From NCBI RefSeq assembly GCF_014873945.1, contig NZ_JADBEC010000002.1, positions 2,294,001 through 2,358,000 of the forward strand: 64,000 nt of DNA, in the 5' to 3' direction. Within the stretch, counting starts at the first letter, position 1, and every line of letters starts with the position of its first letter. This document shows, piece by piece, positions 35,661-44,035 of the stretch. Source of the stretch: Rhizobium viscosum. GTDB lineage: Bacteria; Pseudomonadota; Alphaproteobacteria; Rhizobiales; Rhizobiaceae. The notes beneath the pieces were generated by a model, which had not been told where the DNA came from, made no database searches, and worked only from the letters and a program-made list of their open reading frames with translations. The position numbers and the translations under genes were made by a program.

Positions 35661-36695
35661 CTATATTCCGAGGGTGTCACCCCCGCATGATTGCCGCACG
35701 ACGAGACGGCACGGCAATTTCCGGATGCCGGGCTCCACCGAGCGTCCCTCCGCAAGCGCCAGAACCGTCAATCCGGCCTGCCGCCCCAGTTCCTTCAACT
35801 CCATATCCACTGTCGTCAGCGGCGGTCGCGTCTGGGCGGCGACAATCTCCCAATTGTCAAATCCCACCACAGAAACATCCTGCGGCACCCTGATGCCGCG
35901 TTCGCGCAACGCATCGATGACACCACGGGCAATCTGATCATTGCCGCAGAAGATGCCGTCGGGCCTTTCGCCGCTGCCGCTCCACAATCTTGCGACGGCT
36001 TCGTGGCCCCAGCTTTCCGACCAGACCCCGAACAGGACCGGCCGCTCTTCTCCCGCGACCCTGCGATAGGCATCGGCACGCTCGCGCACCGAGAAGAAAT
36101 TCTCCGGTCCGGTGACATGCACCATTCGCTTGCGCCCGAGCTTTGCCAGCCACTCGACGGCAAGCCGCGCGCCCTGCGCATCATCGGAGCGGAAGGTGAC
36201 ACTTCCGGGCGCTCCTTCGGTAAATGCGTAGACCACCGGCACATTCAAATTCGACAGATCGACCGGTAACCGTCTATCTAGACGCTTTCCCGTTGCGATG
36301 ATGCCGTCAACCTGTTTGTCGAGCATCGCCTCGACATGAATCTGCGCCAGCGCCGGGTCCTCCTCAATTGCGCACAGAAAGACCGAAACGCCATGATCAA
36401 CGAGAGCATCCGATATGCCTGCCATGACCGGCAGGGTAAAACGGCCATAGGTATCGTTGGTGAGAAGCCCGATCGTGAAACTGCGTTTGCTGAGCAGGCC
36501 CCTCGCCAAAGCGTTCGGTCTGTACCCGATCTCCGCCGCGATGCGCTTGACCCGTTCGCGCGTTTCCAGTCCCATCCGGCCCGTATCGTTCAGCGCCTTC
36601 GATGCCGTGGAGATGCTGATTCCAGCAGCAGCCGCGACATCGTGAATGGTGATCCGGCCTCTTTTCCCTCCCGTTGTGTCCAGCAGCTCCTCCAT
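35661..36695 (-). CDS. LacI-family transcriptional regulator
   Basis: A 344-residue repressor-type protein. Helix-turn-helix and hinge: TIHDVAAAAGISISTASKALN and IGYRPNALARGL; then a periplasmic-binding-like sugar domain (TIGLLTNDTYGRFTLPVM; GFDNWEIVAAQTRPPLTTV). ATG 36695 is preferred; a TTG at 36737 lies upstream of an operator palindrome and would add residues foreign to the family. It is the first gene of the arabinoside operon, and two operator-like palindromes lie just upstream, so it probably represses itself and the operon. Confidence 0.9.
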   Translation of the reverse strand: MEELLDTTGGKRGRITIHDVAAAAGISISTASKALNDTGRMGLETRERVKRIAAEIGYRPNALARGLLSKRSFTIGLLTNDTYGRFTLPVMAGISDALVDHGVSVFLCAIEEDPALAQIHVEAMLDKQVDGIIATGKRLDRRLPVDLSNLNVPVVYAFTEGAPGSVTFRSDDAQGARLAVEWLAKLGRKRMVHVTGPENFFSVRERADAYRRVAGEERPVLFGVWSESWGHEAVARLWSGSGERPDGIFCGNDQIARGVIDALRERGIRVPQDVSVVGFDNWEIVAAQTRPPLTTVDMELKELGRQAGLTVLALAEGRSVEPGIRKLPCRLVVRQSCGGDTLGI

Positions 36696-36706
36696 CGAAC
36701 TTGCGA

Positions 36707-36756
36707 TGAGAAAAGCTTTTCCCAGTGAAATTGTCAAGTGAGAAAAGGTTTTCTCA
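36707..36756. promoter_or_regulatory. Two LacI-type operator palindromes before the GH127 operon
   Basis: TGAGAAAAGCTTTTCCCA (36707-36724) and TGAGAAAAGGTTTTCTCA (36739-36756) share a TGAGAAAA half-site and are spaced 32 bases centre to centre, about three helix turns. TTGACA lies between them on the minus strand (36737-36732) as a possible -35. Confidence 0.65.
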
Positions 36757-36869
36757 GCTATTACTGACCACGTCTAAGGCCGATGGGTAGAGATAACCGG
36801 TATCAATGATGAGCCGGCTTCTGATCGAAGCCAGGCGCGGTGGGATTGTCAGTGTGCGATCACAATCAC

Positions 36870-37223
36870 TTAGAGATATCCGACATGGTCGCCGAACGGG
36901 ACATCTTCATCCAGGTTGCCGCTGCCGATGCGGTCACTTTCGCCGGACATACGCTCTTCGTCCGGATCGGAAGCCTCTGCATGGGGATGAGTGGAATGAT
37001 GGTCCAAATGCCTGTCCGCTGCCCGATCATCATCCGCATCGATGCGATCTTCATCGCTATCAGCTGTATGATGATCGTCTTTTTTCCTACTGCCAGCGGT
37101 GATCTTTGCCTGTCGCTCGGCGACCCAGGCATTGTCAGGTTCGGAGCCGATGGAGGTGCTGTGGTTCACGTGTGTGGCCGAGGAGGCTGCCGTGGGCGAG
37201 GTGGGCGCAATCTTTTCGACCAT
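36870..37223 (-). CDS. Asp/His-rich acidic hypothetical protein
   Basis: A 117-residue, strongly hydrophilic protein with many Asp and His residues (KKDDHHTADSDEDRIDADDD; HLDHHSTHPHAEASDPDEER). It is probably disordered and may bind divalent metals. AGGGAG lies 5 bases before the ATG, and the gene starts 38 bases after the diguanylate cyclase stop on the same strand, so cotranscription is likely. No family is recognised and no signal peptide is seen. Confidence 0.55.
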   Translation of the reverse strand: MVEKIAPTSPTAASSATHVNHSTSIGSEPDNAWVAERQAKITAGSRKKDDHHTADSDEDRIDADDDRAADRHLDHHSTHPHAEASDPDEERMSGESDRIGSGNLDEDVPFGDHVGYL

Positions 37224-37261
37224 TGAAACTCCCTGGCTTATGGCCCGTCTGGTGGGCCTGG

Positions 37262-38230
37262 CTATGATGTCCGTCGCCCAAGCGACTGCGCATGGGGATC
37301 GATGCTGATCTGGTCGCGACCTCTCATCTTGGCCGCGTAGAGCGCCAGATCGGCCCTCCGATAAATATCATTGGCATAGTCTCCGCCCATGACACAGGCA
37401 ATGCCTGCAGAAAAACTGTAGCGGAAGCTGAGTTGGTCGACGAGCGGGCGAGACTGCCTGACGGCAACCAGCATGCGATTGACGATCTCTGCCGCCTCTT
37501 CGGGAACCGTATTCGGAAGAACCAGAACAAACTCTTCGCCGCCGACGCGGCCGAGAATATCGGTCTTGCGTACCATTTTCTGCAGCGTGGCTGCGAAATC
37601 CTTGAGAACGGCATCGCCGGCGGTATGACCGAAACGGTCATTGATATATTTGAAATTGTCGATGTCGAGAACCGCGAGGCAACCGACCTTCTCCTGATCG
37701 TTGCCATGGCTGCGCACCAGCTCCTCAAGCTTCGACATGACGAAACGTCTGCTCGGGATACCGGTCAGTTCGTCGGTCTGGGAGGCCTTGATCGCGCTGT
37801 CGCGATCTTGCCGCAGCGTCCTCTGGTCGGAGCGGATCGATGTCACGTCGCTTGCGACACACAGCATCCAGCCATTGGCCTGCATGGTTTCGGTCATCCA
37901 TAACCATCGGCCGTCGTGAAGGTCGGTCTCAAAGGCGCGAAACCCGGCTTTGCCTCGACGGGCGAGCGTCGACAGCAACCAGCTCTCAAAGTCGGTCGTG
38001 GCAATGATCGTTCCGCGGCGGGCGTGAAAGTTGCGCCGCATCAACTCGGGCCAAAGTGGTTGTTCGTCCTCCGCGATAAACCAGGCATCGCGAAACGCGC
38101 GATTGGCAAAACGCAACCGGTCATCCTGGTCGTAGACCGCAATCATGACGCCCGCAGCTTCCATCAGCTGCGCCATTTGCAACATTGCTTCAGTGTCACC
38201 CAAGGTCATCATGTCCTCAGAACAGATCAT
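37262..38230 (-). CDS. Diguanylate cyclase with PAS domain (GGDEF)
   Basis: A 322-residue cytoplasmic protein. The PAS domain (about 15-130: VYDQDDRLRFANRAF, DLHDGRWLWMTETM) senses an unknown input. The GGDEF domain (about 150-310) has an active-site GGEEF (230-234) and an inhibitory I-site RKTD (221-224) five residues before it, so it should make cyclic di-GMP and be product-inhibited. A tandem ATG at 38212/38209 after GAGG is a better supported start than 38230. Confidence 0.92.
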   Translation of the reverse strand: MICSEDMMTLGDTEAMLQMAQLMEAAGVMIAVYDQDDRLRFANRAFRDAWFIAEDEQPLWPELMRRNFHARRGTIIATTDFESWLLSTLARRGKAGFRAFETDLHDGRWLWMTETMQANGWMLCVASDVTSIRSDQRTLRQDRDSAIKASQTDELTGIPSRRFVMSKLEELVRSHGNDQEKVGCLAVLDIDNFKYINDRFGHTAGDAVLKDFAATLQKMVRKTDILGRVGGEEFVLVLPNTVPEEAAEIVNRMLVAVRQSRPLVDQLSFRYSFSAGIACVMGGDYANDIYRRADLALYAAKMRGRDQISIDPHAQSLGRRTS

Positions 38231-38347
38231 CCTAGCTTGAACTATCTGCCTGGCGTGAAGAAACAGTTAGCTGGTTTGCATATGCACAGGTGGTTCTGCG
38301 CCGTCACCGCTAGCTGGATCACGGTTCCTGTTCGCAATTGGCCGCTA

Positions 38348-38370
38348 ATTATTCCTGTAAGTGGAATAAT
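38348..38370. promoter_or_regulatory. Inverted repeat upstream of the exported hydrolase
   Basis: ATTATTCC (38348-38355), seven bases, GGAATAAT (38363-38370): perfect 8-base arms about 100 bases upstream of the hydrolase start, as expected for a dimeric repressor site. Confidence 0.4.
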
Positions 38371-38469
38371 ACCTTCCATACTCTGCCGATTAATGGATTC
38401 CGGCGAATGGCTATGTTGGTGCCAGGCCAGCAAGGGCTGTTGGTGAATTTGTCAAAACGGAGAACTGAG

Positions 38470-39441
38470 ATGAACAGACTGATCCTTTCCCTGATGCTGG
38501 CAACCGTCAGCTTTGCTCCCTTTTCCCAAGCCGTCGCCGCTCCTGCCAAGCAGGTTGCGATCACCCAGCAGGTGCCGGTGACAGTGCACTATCGTTTGGC
38601 CAAGATCGATGGCGTCGACATGTTCTATCGCGAAGCCGGCCCGGCCGACGGCCCGGTCGTCCTGCTTCTGCACGGCTTCCCGACATCCTCGCACATGTTC
38701 CGCAACCTCATTCCGCTGCTGGCAGATCGCTATCACGTCATCGCACCCGACTATCCGGGCTTCGGTCAGAGTGATGCACCCGATCACACCAAGTTCGCCT
38801 ACACCTTCGGCCATTATGCCGACATGGTCGATACGCTGATGACTGAGCTCGGCGCCAAGAAGTACGCCATGTATGTCATGGATTACGGCGCACCGGTCGG
38901 CTACCGTCTGGCTCTCAAGCACCCGGAACGGGTGAGCGGGTTGATCGTCCAGAACGGCAATGCCTATGAAGAAGGCCTGCGCGAGTTCTGGGATCCGATC
39001 AAGGCCTACTGGGCCGAAGATTCGAAGGGGAAGCGCGAGGCGCTCTCCAATCTGGTGGTCCTCGAGACCACCAAGTTCCAGTACACGGACGGCGTCAAGG
39101 ATCTCACCCGCATCAGCCCCGACAACTGGGTTCACGATCAGGCCTTGCTTGACCGGCCGGGTAACAAGGATATCCAGCTCGACCTCTTCCACGATTACGG
39201 TACGAACGTCCCGCTCTACCCGCAGTTCCAGGCCTTCTTCCGCGAACGTAAGCCGCCGACGTTGATCGTCTGGGGCAAGAACGACAAAATTTTCCCGGAG
39301 GTCGGCGCACATCCTTACCTGCGTGATCTTCCAGACGCTGAAATGCACCTCCTCGACACAGGTCATTTCGCCCTTGAAGACAAGCTGGATGAGATGGCGC
39401 CCCTCATCCGCGATTTCCTCGATCGCAAGATCGCAAAGTAA
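38470..39441 (+). CDS. Exported alpha/beta hydrolase, dehalogenase/epoxide-hydrolase type
   Basis: A 323-residue protein. The signal peptide covers about residues 1-24 (cleavage after AVAA). The alpha/beta fold shows the oxyanion motif HGFPTSSHMFR, the nucleophile elbow VMDYGAP with Asp138, and the catalytic His in LDTGHFALED. An Asp nucleophile marks haloalkane dehalogenases and epoxide hydrolases rather than esterases. Export to the periplasm is unusual for that group. ATG 38470 is chosen for the signal peptide. Confidence 0.85.
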   Translation: MNRLILSLMLATVSFAPFSQAVAAPAKQVAITQQVPVTVHYRLAKIDGVDMFYREAGPADGPVVLLLHGFPTSSHMFRNLIPLLADRYHVIAPDYPGFGQSDAPDHTKFAYTFGHYADMVDTLMTELGAKKYAMYVMDYGAPVGYRLALKHPERVSGLIVQNGNAYEEGLREFWDPIKAYWAEDSKGKREALSNLVVLETTKFQYTDGVKDLTRISPDNWVHDQALLDRPGNKDIQLDLFHDYGTNVPLYPQFQAFFRERKPPTLIVWGKNDKIFPEVGAHPYLRDLPDAEMHLLDTGHFALEDKLDEMAPLIRDFLDRKIAK

Positions 39442-39458
39442 CAATCGCTTGTATGAGA

Positions 39459-39488
39459 GCCTGCGCATTCGGAGATGAATACGCGGGC
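39459..39488. terminator. Hairpin between convergent hydrolase and LysR genes
   Basis: GCCTGCGCATTC (39459-39470), six-base loop, GAATACGCGGGC (39477-39488): a 12-base stem with one mismatch and one G-T pair, followed by CTTTCG. It lies between convergent genes and could terminate both. Confidence 0.6.
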
Positions 39489-39497
39489 CTTTCGTGA

Positions 39498-40403
39498 CTA
39501 ATTGAAGTGCCTGTTGGATCTCAGCTTTTCCACCGAAAAATCGATGAAGCTTCGCACTTTTGCCGAAGCATACCGGCCTTCCGGATGGACGATATGGATC
39601 GGCAAAGCCTCCTCCTCATACTCAGCCAGGATCGTGCGTAATTCGCCGGTCTCGAGCTGCGGCGCAATCTGGTAGGACAGAACGCGCGTCAGGCCCCAGC
39701 CGGAAGCCGCCGCCGAGATGGCGGCCTCGTTGGTGCTGCAGAAGAGACGGGGATTGACGTGGACGGTTGACTTCTTCCGCACCCCGAAACGCCATTCGAG
39801 CGATGTCCACGCGCTGGTCGAGGCGACAATGCGGTGGCCCGACAGATCGCCGGGCGTCATCGGAACGCCATGCTTTTCGAAATAGGCAGGCGATCCGCAG
39901 ATGACGCGTCTCACCTGGCCGACACGCGTTGCGGTGAGGCCGGAGTCGGGCAGATGGCCGATGCGGATTGCGACATCGATACCTTCGTCGACCATGCCAA
40001 CAACGCGGTCGACGAATAGGCCGCGACCGACCACATCAGGGTAGAGATCCAGATATTCGGTCATTAGTGGCATGACGAACATTGTACCGAACATGGCAGA
40101 GGTAGTGACGGTAAGGGTGCCCGTCGGTCTGCCGTAGGCGCCGGCGGCAGTCGCTTCCGCCTCCGAGAGATCGGCGAGGAGCCTCTGGCAGTCTGCAAAA
40201 TACTGGGCACCTGCCTCCGTCAGTTTGACGGAGCGGGTCGTGCGCGTCAGCAGGCGCGTACCGATGATATCTTCCAGGGCAGACACCATGCGAGTGACTG
40301 CGGGAGGGCTCATGTGGAGTTGCCGTCCTGCGTCTGCAAAGCTCTCAGCCTCCGCGACCTTCACGAAGACCCTCATTGCCTGCCATCGATCCATGCGGTT
40401 CAC
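39498..40403 (-). CDS. LysR-family transcriptional regulator
   Basis: A 301-residue LysR protein of the CrgA-like branch. Start MDRWQAMRVFVKVAEAESFADA, helix-turn-helix (LHMSPPAVTRMVSALEDIIG) and effector domain (DVAIRIGHLPDSGLTATRVG). Either Met1 or Met4 may be the start. It is divergent from the Old Yellow Enzyme gene, and a long inverted repeat lies just upstream, so regulation of that gene and itself is likely. Confidence 0.88.
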   Translation of the reverse strand: MNRMDRWQAMRVFVKVAEAESFADAGRQLHMSPPAVTRMVSALEDIIGTRLLTRTTRSVKLTEAGAQYFADCQRLLADLSEAEATAAGAYGRPTGTLTVTTSAMFGTMFVMPLMTEYLDLYPDVVGRGLFVDRVVGMVDEGIDVAIRIGHLPDSGLTATRVGQVRRVICGSPAYFEKHGVPMTPGDLSGHRIVASTSAWTSLEWRFGVRKKSTVHVNPRLFCSTNEAAISAAASGWGLTRVLSYQIAPQLETGELRTILAEYEEEALPIHIVHPEGRYASAKVRSFIDFSVEKLRSNRHFN

Positions 40404-40804
40404 ACTGTCGTCAAAAGCTTAAGTCCTCTACAGAGGTTTAAACGCTTTTATTCCGATCGCAATCTATCGGCCCCATAGCGGCAAGCCGCTAAACGCCCGG
40501 CTTTCGATTCGGAAGATATCGCTTGACGTTTTGGCGGATGGGGCGATCGCGGACTATTGGCAGTTCGCAGATGGAATATCGTCGGTGCAGCAATACACCC
40601 GGCCGCAGCAAGCCTGAACTGACGTTCTGCTGAAGGCTTTCTTCCTCGTGACGCAACAATCGGACGAAGCTGCTTCGCAAGCCTCCCGCAAAGCAGACCC
40701 ACACCAAAGGACAGTTCCTGACATCGCGAGGCTCTGCTAACCGTCGCTAAGATCCGACAGAGTGCTATAAGCCAAGACAACCGAATTCCACTTCGAGGAA
40801 CGCC
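40404..40804. other. Divergent intergenic region, LysR gene / Old Yellow Enzyme
   Basis: About 400 bases with no credible gene on either strand. It holds the inverted repeat at 40413-40449 and a possible extended -10 (TGCTATAA, 40763-40770) in front of the Old Yellow Enzyme gene. Confidence 0.5.
40413..40449. promoter_or_regulatory. Long interrupted inverted repeat upstream of the LysR gene
   Basis: AAAAGC (40413-40418) pairs with GCTTTT (40444-40449), TTAA pairs with TTAA inside, and the centre is CCTCT-AC-AGAGG (40425-40436). It lies 10 bases before the LysR start codon. Confidence 0.45.
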
Positions 40805-41908
40805 ATGCCCCAACCTGTCCTGTTTTCCCCTTTCGCTGTGCGCAACATCAAACTCGCCAACCGCATCGTGATTGCGCCCATGTGCCAGTATTCGGCCGTG
40901 GACGGCTGCATGACGGACTGGCATCTGATCCATCTCGGACAGCTGTCGCTTTCCGGCGCGGCACTTCTGACCATAGAAGCGACCGCTGTCGTTCCTGAAG
41001 GACGTATTACCTTTGCCGATGTCGGCCTTTATGACGACGCCTCCGAGGCCGCGATGGCCCGCACGCTCGAAAGCATCAGGAAATGGTCGGATATGCCGAT
41101 TGCCGTGCAATTGGCGCATGCAGGCCGCAAGGCCTCGACCGAGGTTCCATGGAGAGGCGGCGGCCAGTTTTCGCCAGCCGATCCGAACGGATGGCAGACC
41201 GAAGCGCCTTCCGCTGTCGCCTTCAACCCGAACTATGTGCCGCCGACCGCACTCGACCGCGATGGCATGAAGCGTGTCCGCTATGCCTTTGCTGCTGCGG
41301 CACGGCGAGCGGCGAAAATCGGCATCGATGCCGTCCAGATCCATGGCGCTCACGGCTATCTGCTGCACCAGTTCCTGTCGCCGTTATCGAACCAGCGAAC
41401 CGACGAATATGGCGGCTCGCTGGAAAACCGCGCGCGATTTCCGCTCGAGGTTCTCGACACGGTGAGGGATGCCTTTCCCTCCGATCGTCCGGTGACGATG
41501 CGCGTTTCCGCCACCGACTGGGTCGAAGGCGGTCTGGAGATTTCCGAGAGCGTCGAATTTGCCGGGATGCTCGAAGCAAGGGGCTGCGATGCCATCCACG
41601 TATCGAGCGGCGGCCTGCACCCCTCTCAGGCGATCCCGGTCAGCCCGAGCTACCAGGTGCCGCTCGCCCGGGCAATCAAAAGCGCCGTTAAAATGCCGGT
41701 CATTGCCGTCGGCCTGATCACCGAGCCGACGCAGGCCGAGGCAATCGTTGCGACCGGCGATGCAGACCTCATCGCGCTTGCTCGCGCCATCCTCTACGAT
41801 CCGCGATGGCCGTGGCACGCCGCCGCCGAGCTCGGCGGGCAGGTGAAAGCGGCCAATCAGTATCTCCGTTGTCAGCCGTCGCAGCTCAAAAGCCTGTTTG
41901 CAAAATAA
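40805..41908 (+). CDS. Old Yellow Enzyme, YqjM class (NADH:flavin oxidoreductase)
   Basis: A 367-residue FMN-dependent ene-reductase. The YqjM-type N-terminus has APMCQYSA with Cys27 contacting FMN. The substrate/active-site run IHGAHGYLLHQFLSP is present, and DEYGGSLENRARF and the C-terminal FMN phosphate site are intact. It reduces activated C=C bonds with NAD(P)H. It is divergent from the LysR gene. A natural substrate cannot be assigned. Confidence 0.92.
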   Translation: MPQPVLFSPFAVRNIKLANRIVIAPMCQYSAVDGCMTDWHLIHLGQLSLSGAALLTIEATAVVPEGRITFADVGLYDDASEAAMARTLESIRKWSDMPIAVQLAHAGRKASTEVPWRGGGQFSPADPNGWQTEAPSAVAFNPNYVPPTALDRDGMKRVRYAFAAAARRAAKIGIDAVQIHGAHGYLLHQFLSPLSNQRTDEYGGSLENRARFPLEVLDTVRDAFPSDRPVTMRVSATDWVEGGLEISESVEFAGMLEARGCDAIHVSSGGLHPSQAIPVSPSYQVPLARAIKSAVKMPVIAVGLITEPTQAEAIVATGDADLIALARAILYDPRWPWHAAAELGGQVKAANQYLRCQPSQLKSLFAK

Positions 41909-42014
41909 GAAGGCGCGCGAGGAAAACGCTATCTGCGTGATCGTCCAAGCTGCTGCCTGGCACTGTGATTATGATGTACCCTTCCTGCCACGTTAAATGG
42001 GCAGGGAGGGGCTT

Positions 42015-42238
42015 ATGACCGTTGCGGGCAAATTGCCGGCGCAGGCCTCGCCGGGCTCACTTGTGCGGCAGCGCTCGGGGCCAAGGCACTATGACCGGCT
42101 GCATCTGCATAGAGAGGAGAAATCCAGCCCGGGAATGACGGCCTGTATTTCTGCGGGTTCAACGCGGCCTCCACAGGCCTGTTGCGTCAAATCGGCATCG
42201 AGGCCGTCAGCATCTCCCGATCGATAGCAGAGCGTTGA
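42015..42238 (+). pseudogene. Flavin monooxygenase (CzcO-like) pseudogene, internally deleted
   Basis: Three family fragments lie in shifted frames. Bases 42035-42085 encode an FAD-binding GAGLAGLTCAAALGAKA. Bases 42089-42115 encode HYDRLHLHRE in another frame. Bases 42116-42238 encode GEIQPGNDGLYFCGFNAAST and LLRQIGIEA up to a TGA, the normal C-terminus of CzcO-type FAD monooxygenases. A family member is about 400-600 residues, so most of the gene has been lost. GGAGGGG and ATG 42015 remain as the old start. Confidence 0.7.
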
Positions 42239-42282
42239 ACGCAGAGGAGCCCAAGACTTTGGCAGTGTGCGGTCTACCCCGC

Positions 42283-42750
42283 TCAGAGAAGCGGGCGGCA
42301 CAAATCGATTTCATCCCGGATCGGAATCCCGTGATCGCCAATGTCGGGAATGGCGGGCTTCAGTAATCGCGCCTCATGAACTGCACCAGGCCGCACTCGC
42401 CGCAGCTCGAAGCCGCGTCGTTGATAGAAGCGCAGCGCGGCGAGGTTGTCGTTGGTCGTCATGACCCAAAGGGACGCAATACCCTGTTCTCGCAAAACAT
42501 CGGCCAAGGCTTCGATCAACAGGGTACCGACCCCCTGGCCGGGAGAGACCGCGTCCAGCGACATCAATTCTGCATCGTTGCCCTGTAGCCGATACGTCGC
42601 CAGCCCGCGCTCGGGGTCGGCCACCAGCGCTGGAAGCGCCAGCAAGTCGAAGGCTTCGCCGTGAGCGATGATCGTCGTGCCACCCCATCGTTGCACGAGG
42701 AGTTTCGCAATCCAGTCAGCATCCTGTTTGGTAGCTGCGCGAGCCGTCAT
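42283..42750 (-). CDS. GNAT-family N-acetyltransferase
   Basis: A 155-residue GNAT-fold protein. The acetyl-CoA loop is VSPGQGVGTLLIEALAD (motif A, Gln/Arg-x-x-Gly-x-Gly/Ala form), followed by LWVMTTNDNLAALRFYQRRGFELRRV (motif B). The start codon overlaps the stop of the upstream phosphotransferase gene by four bases, so the two are translated from one message. The acetyl acceptor is unknown. Confidence 0.88.
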   Translation of the reverse strand: MTARAATKQDADWIAKLLVQRWGGTTIIAHGEAFDLLALPALVADPERGLATYRLQGNDAELMSLDAVSPGQGVGTLLIEALADVLREQGIASLWVMTTNDNLAALRFYQRRGFELRRVRPGAVHEARLLKPAIPDIGDHGIPIRDEIDLCRPLL

Positions 42751-43736
42751 GCCCTATCATACCAAGGGTCAGGCCCTGTGACCATCGTGTGGAGGTCCCG
42801 GGTCAATCCGCCGGGGCCATTCTCGGTGGCTGGATCAACGCCCAGATGCGTCAGCCAGCACCACATGCTGACGCGATGGAAAAGCGTGTAGAGCCAAAGC
42901 GCCCGCTTGATATCGGGATGATCGACGGGACCATAGCCTTCAAGAATGGGTCTATAGCTGCGCGGGTCTTCGTGTGCCGAACAGAAGAGGACCTTGGTAA
43001 GATCAAAGAGCCTGTCTGCTGCCCGTGCATTGCCGAAATCGATAAGCCCGCTGAGCTGAAGCCGGCCTATGTCGTCACGCAGGGCCAGCACATTGCCTTG
43101 GTGGAAATCGTCGTGGCAGAGCACGGCACCGCTGCTTTCCCCCAGAAGGCCGAAGCTTCCTTCTGCTAGTTGCTGCAGACGCCGCCCGAGATCGGCATCG
43201 CCGCCCAAATCGCGGAAGCGCCGGAACACGTTTTCGAACGCTGACGTCATATACTCCGCATTCGTCGACATAGGTTTATAAATCCCTTCGCCGAGTACGT
43301 AGCCATAGGCAGGCATCGGCATTGCATGGATGCGTCTCAGCAACTCCCCCATCTGGCAGTAAGCATTTTCAATATCCGGCTCAGCCATCCAGTCGCGCAG
43401 CGAGCGGCCGGGCAGCAGCGGCAGCAAGGCGTAGCGCAGCGGCAGGAGGCTTCGCGACTCGTCGATCTCAAGCCACTTTGGAACGAGCGCTGTCATCTCC
43501 GCGAACCAGCCCGCCACAAGCTTCTCCTTCGCCGGCGCCCATTCGGGTTCGTCAGGATAGATCTTGAGCACTAGCGGTTCGCGGTTCGCTCCGGCAAGTT
43601 CGATCCTGTAGACTTCCGTGCTGCCGCCGTGCAGACGGGAAAAGCCGCCGGCGATAAAGCTGGGATCGAGGCTTTGGACGATCCGCTGAACGGTTTGCCT
43701 ATCAAGCTCCAGGGTTATCCGTCTTTCTGGTGCCAT
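42747..43736 (-). CDS. Aminoglycoside phosphotransferase (APH) family protein
   Basis: A 329-residue kinase-like protein. The catalytic loop is LCHDDFHQGNVL and the metal-binding motif is LIDFGNA; the N-lobe Lys lies in LVLKIYPDEP. Family members phosphorylate aminoglycosides, sugars or amino alcohols. Coupling to a GNAT gene recalls resistance or small-molecule tailoring pairs, but no resistance is claimed from the sequence. Confidence 0.85.
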   Translation of the reverse strand: MAPERRITLELDRQTVQRIVQSLDPSFIAGGFSRLHGGSTEVYRIELAGANREPLVLKIYPDEPEWAPAKEKLVAGWFAEMTALVPKWLEIDESRSLLPLRYALLPLLPGRSLRDWMAEPDIENAYCQMGELLRRIHAMPMPAYGYVLGEGIYKPMSTNAEYMTSAFENVFRRFRDLGGDADLGRRLQQLAEGSFGLLGESSGAVLCHDDFHQGNVLALRDDIGRLQLSGLIDFGNARAADRLFDLTKVLFCSAHEDPRSYRPILEGYGPVDHPDIKRALWLYTLFHRVSMWCWLTHLGVDPATENGPGGLTRDLHTMVTGPDPWYDRA

Positions 43737-44035
43737 GTCTGAGGGCCTCTGCGCGATGCCCGTGGCTGATTTTGAGAGGCGGTGCCGGGAATCGCCACAC
43801 GGTCGGTCGGATGGCGCAACGATTGATTCAGAGTGCTTTGACTTGTCTTGTTGGTCAATCTCGGTCGGCGGAAATTATGCTTTGAAGCTGGACGAACTGC
43901 TGGAAGTCGGAATGTGTTTCAGGGAAGATCTCGACGCCGCTGCACTGGACTGGCGATCATTGAGCCGAATACCCATATAGGCGTCAGCGGAGCGCACCCG
44001 ACGATTCCCGTCCATCTCGCGCATTTGGAAAGGAC
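43737..44035. other. Divergent intergenic region, APH gene / msrA
   Basis: About 300 bases. The open frames here have no ribosome-binding site and no family resemblance. No clear operator or repeat was found. Confidence 0.4.

Noticed and set aside
40448..41368. 306-codon minus-strand frame
   Set aside because: Antisense shadow of the Old Yellow Enzyme gene with no ribosome-binding site or domain.
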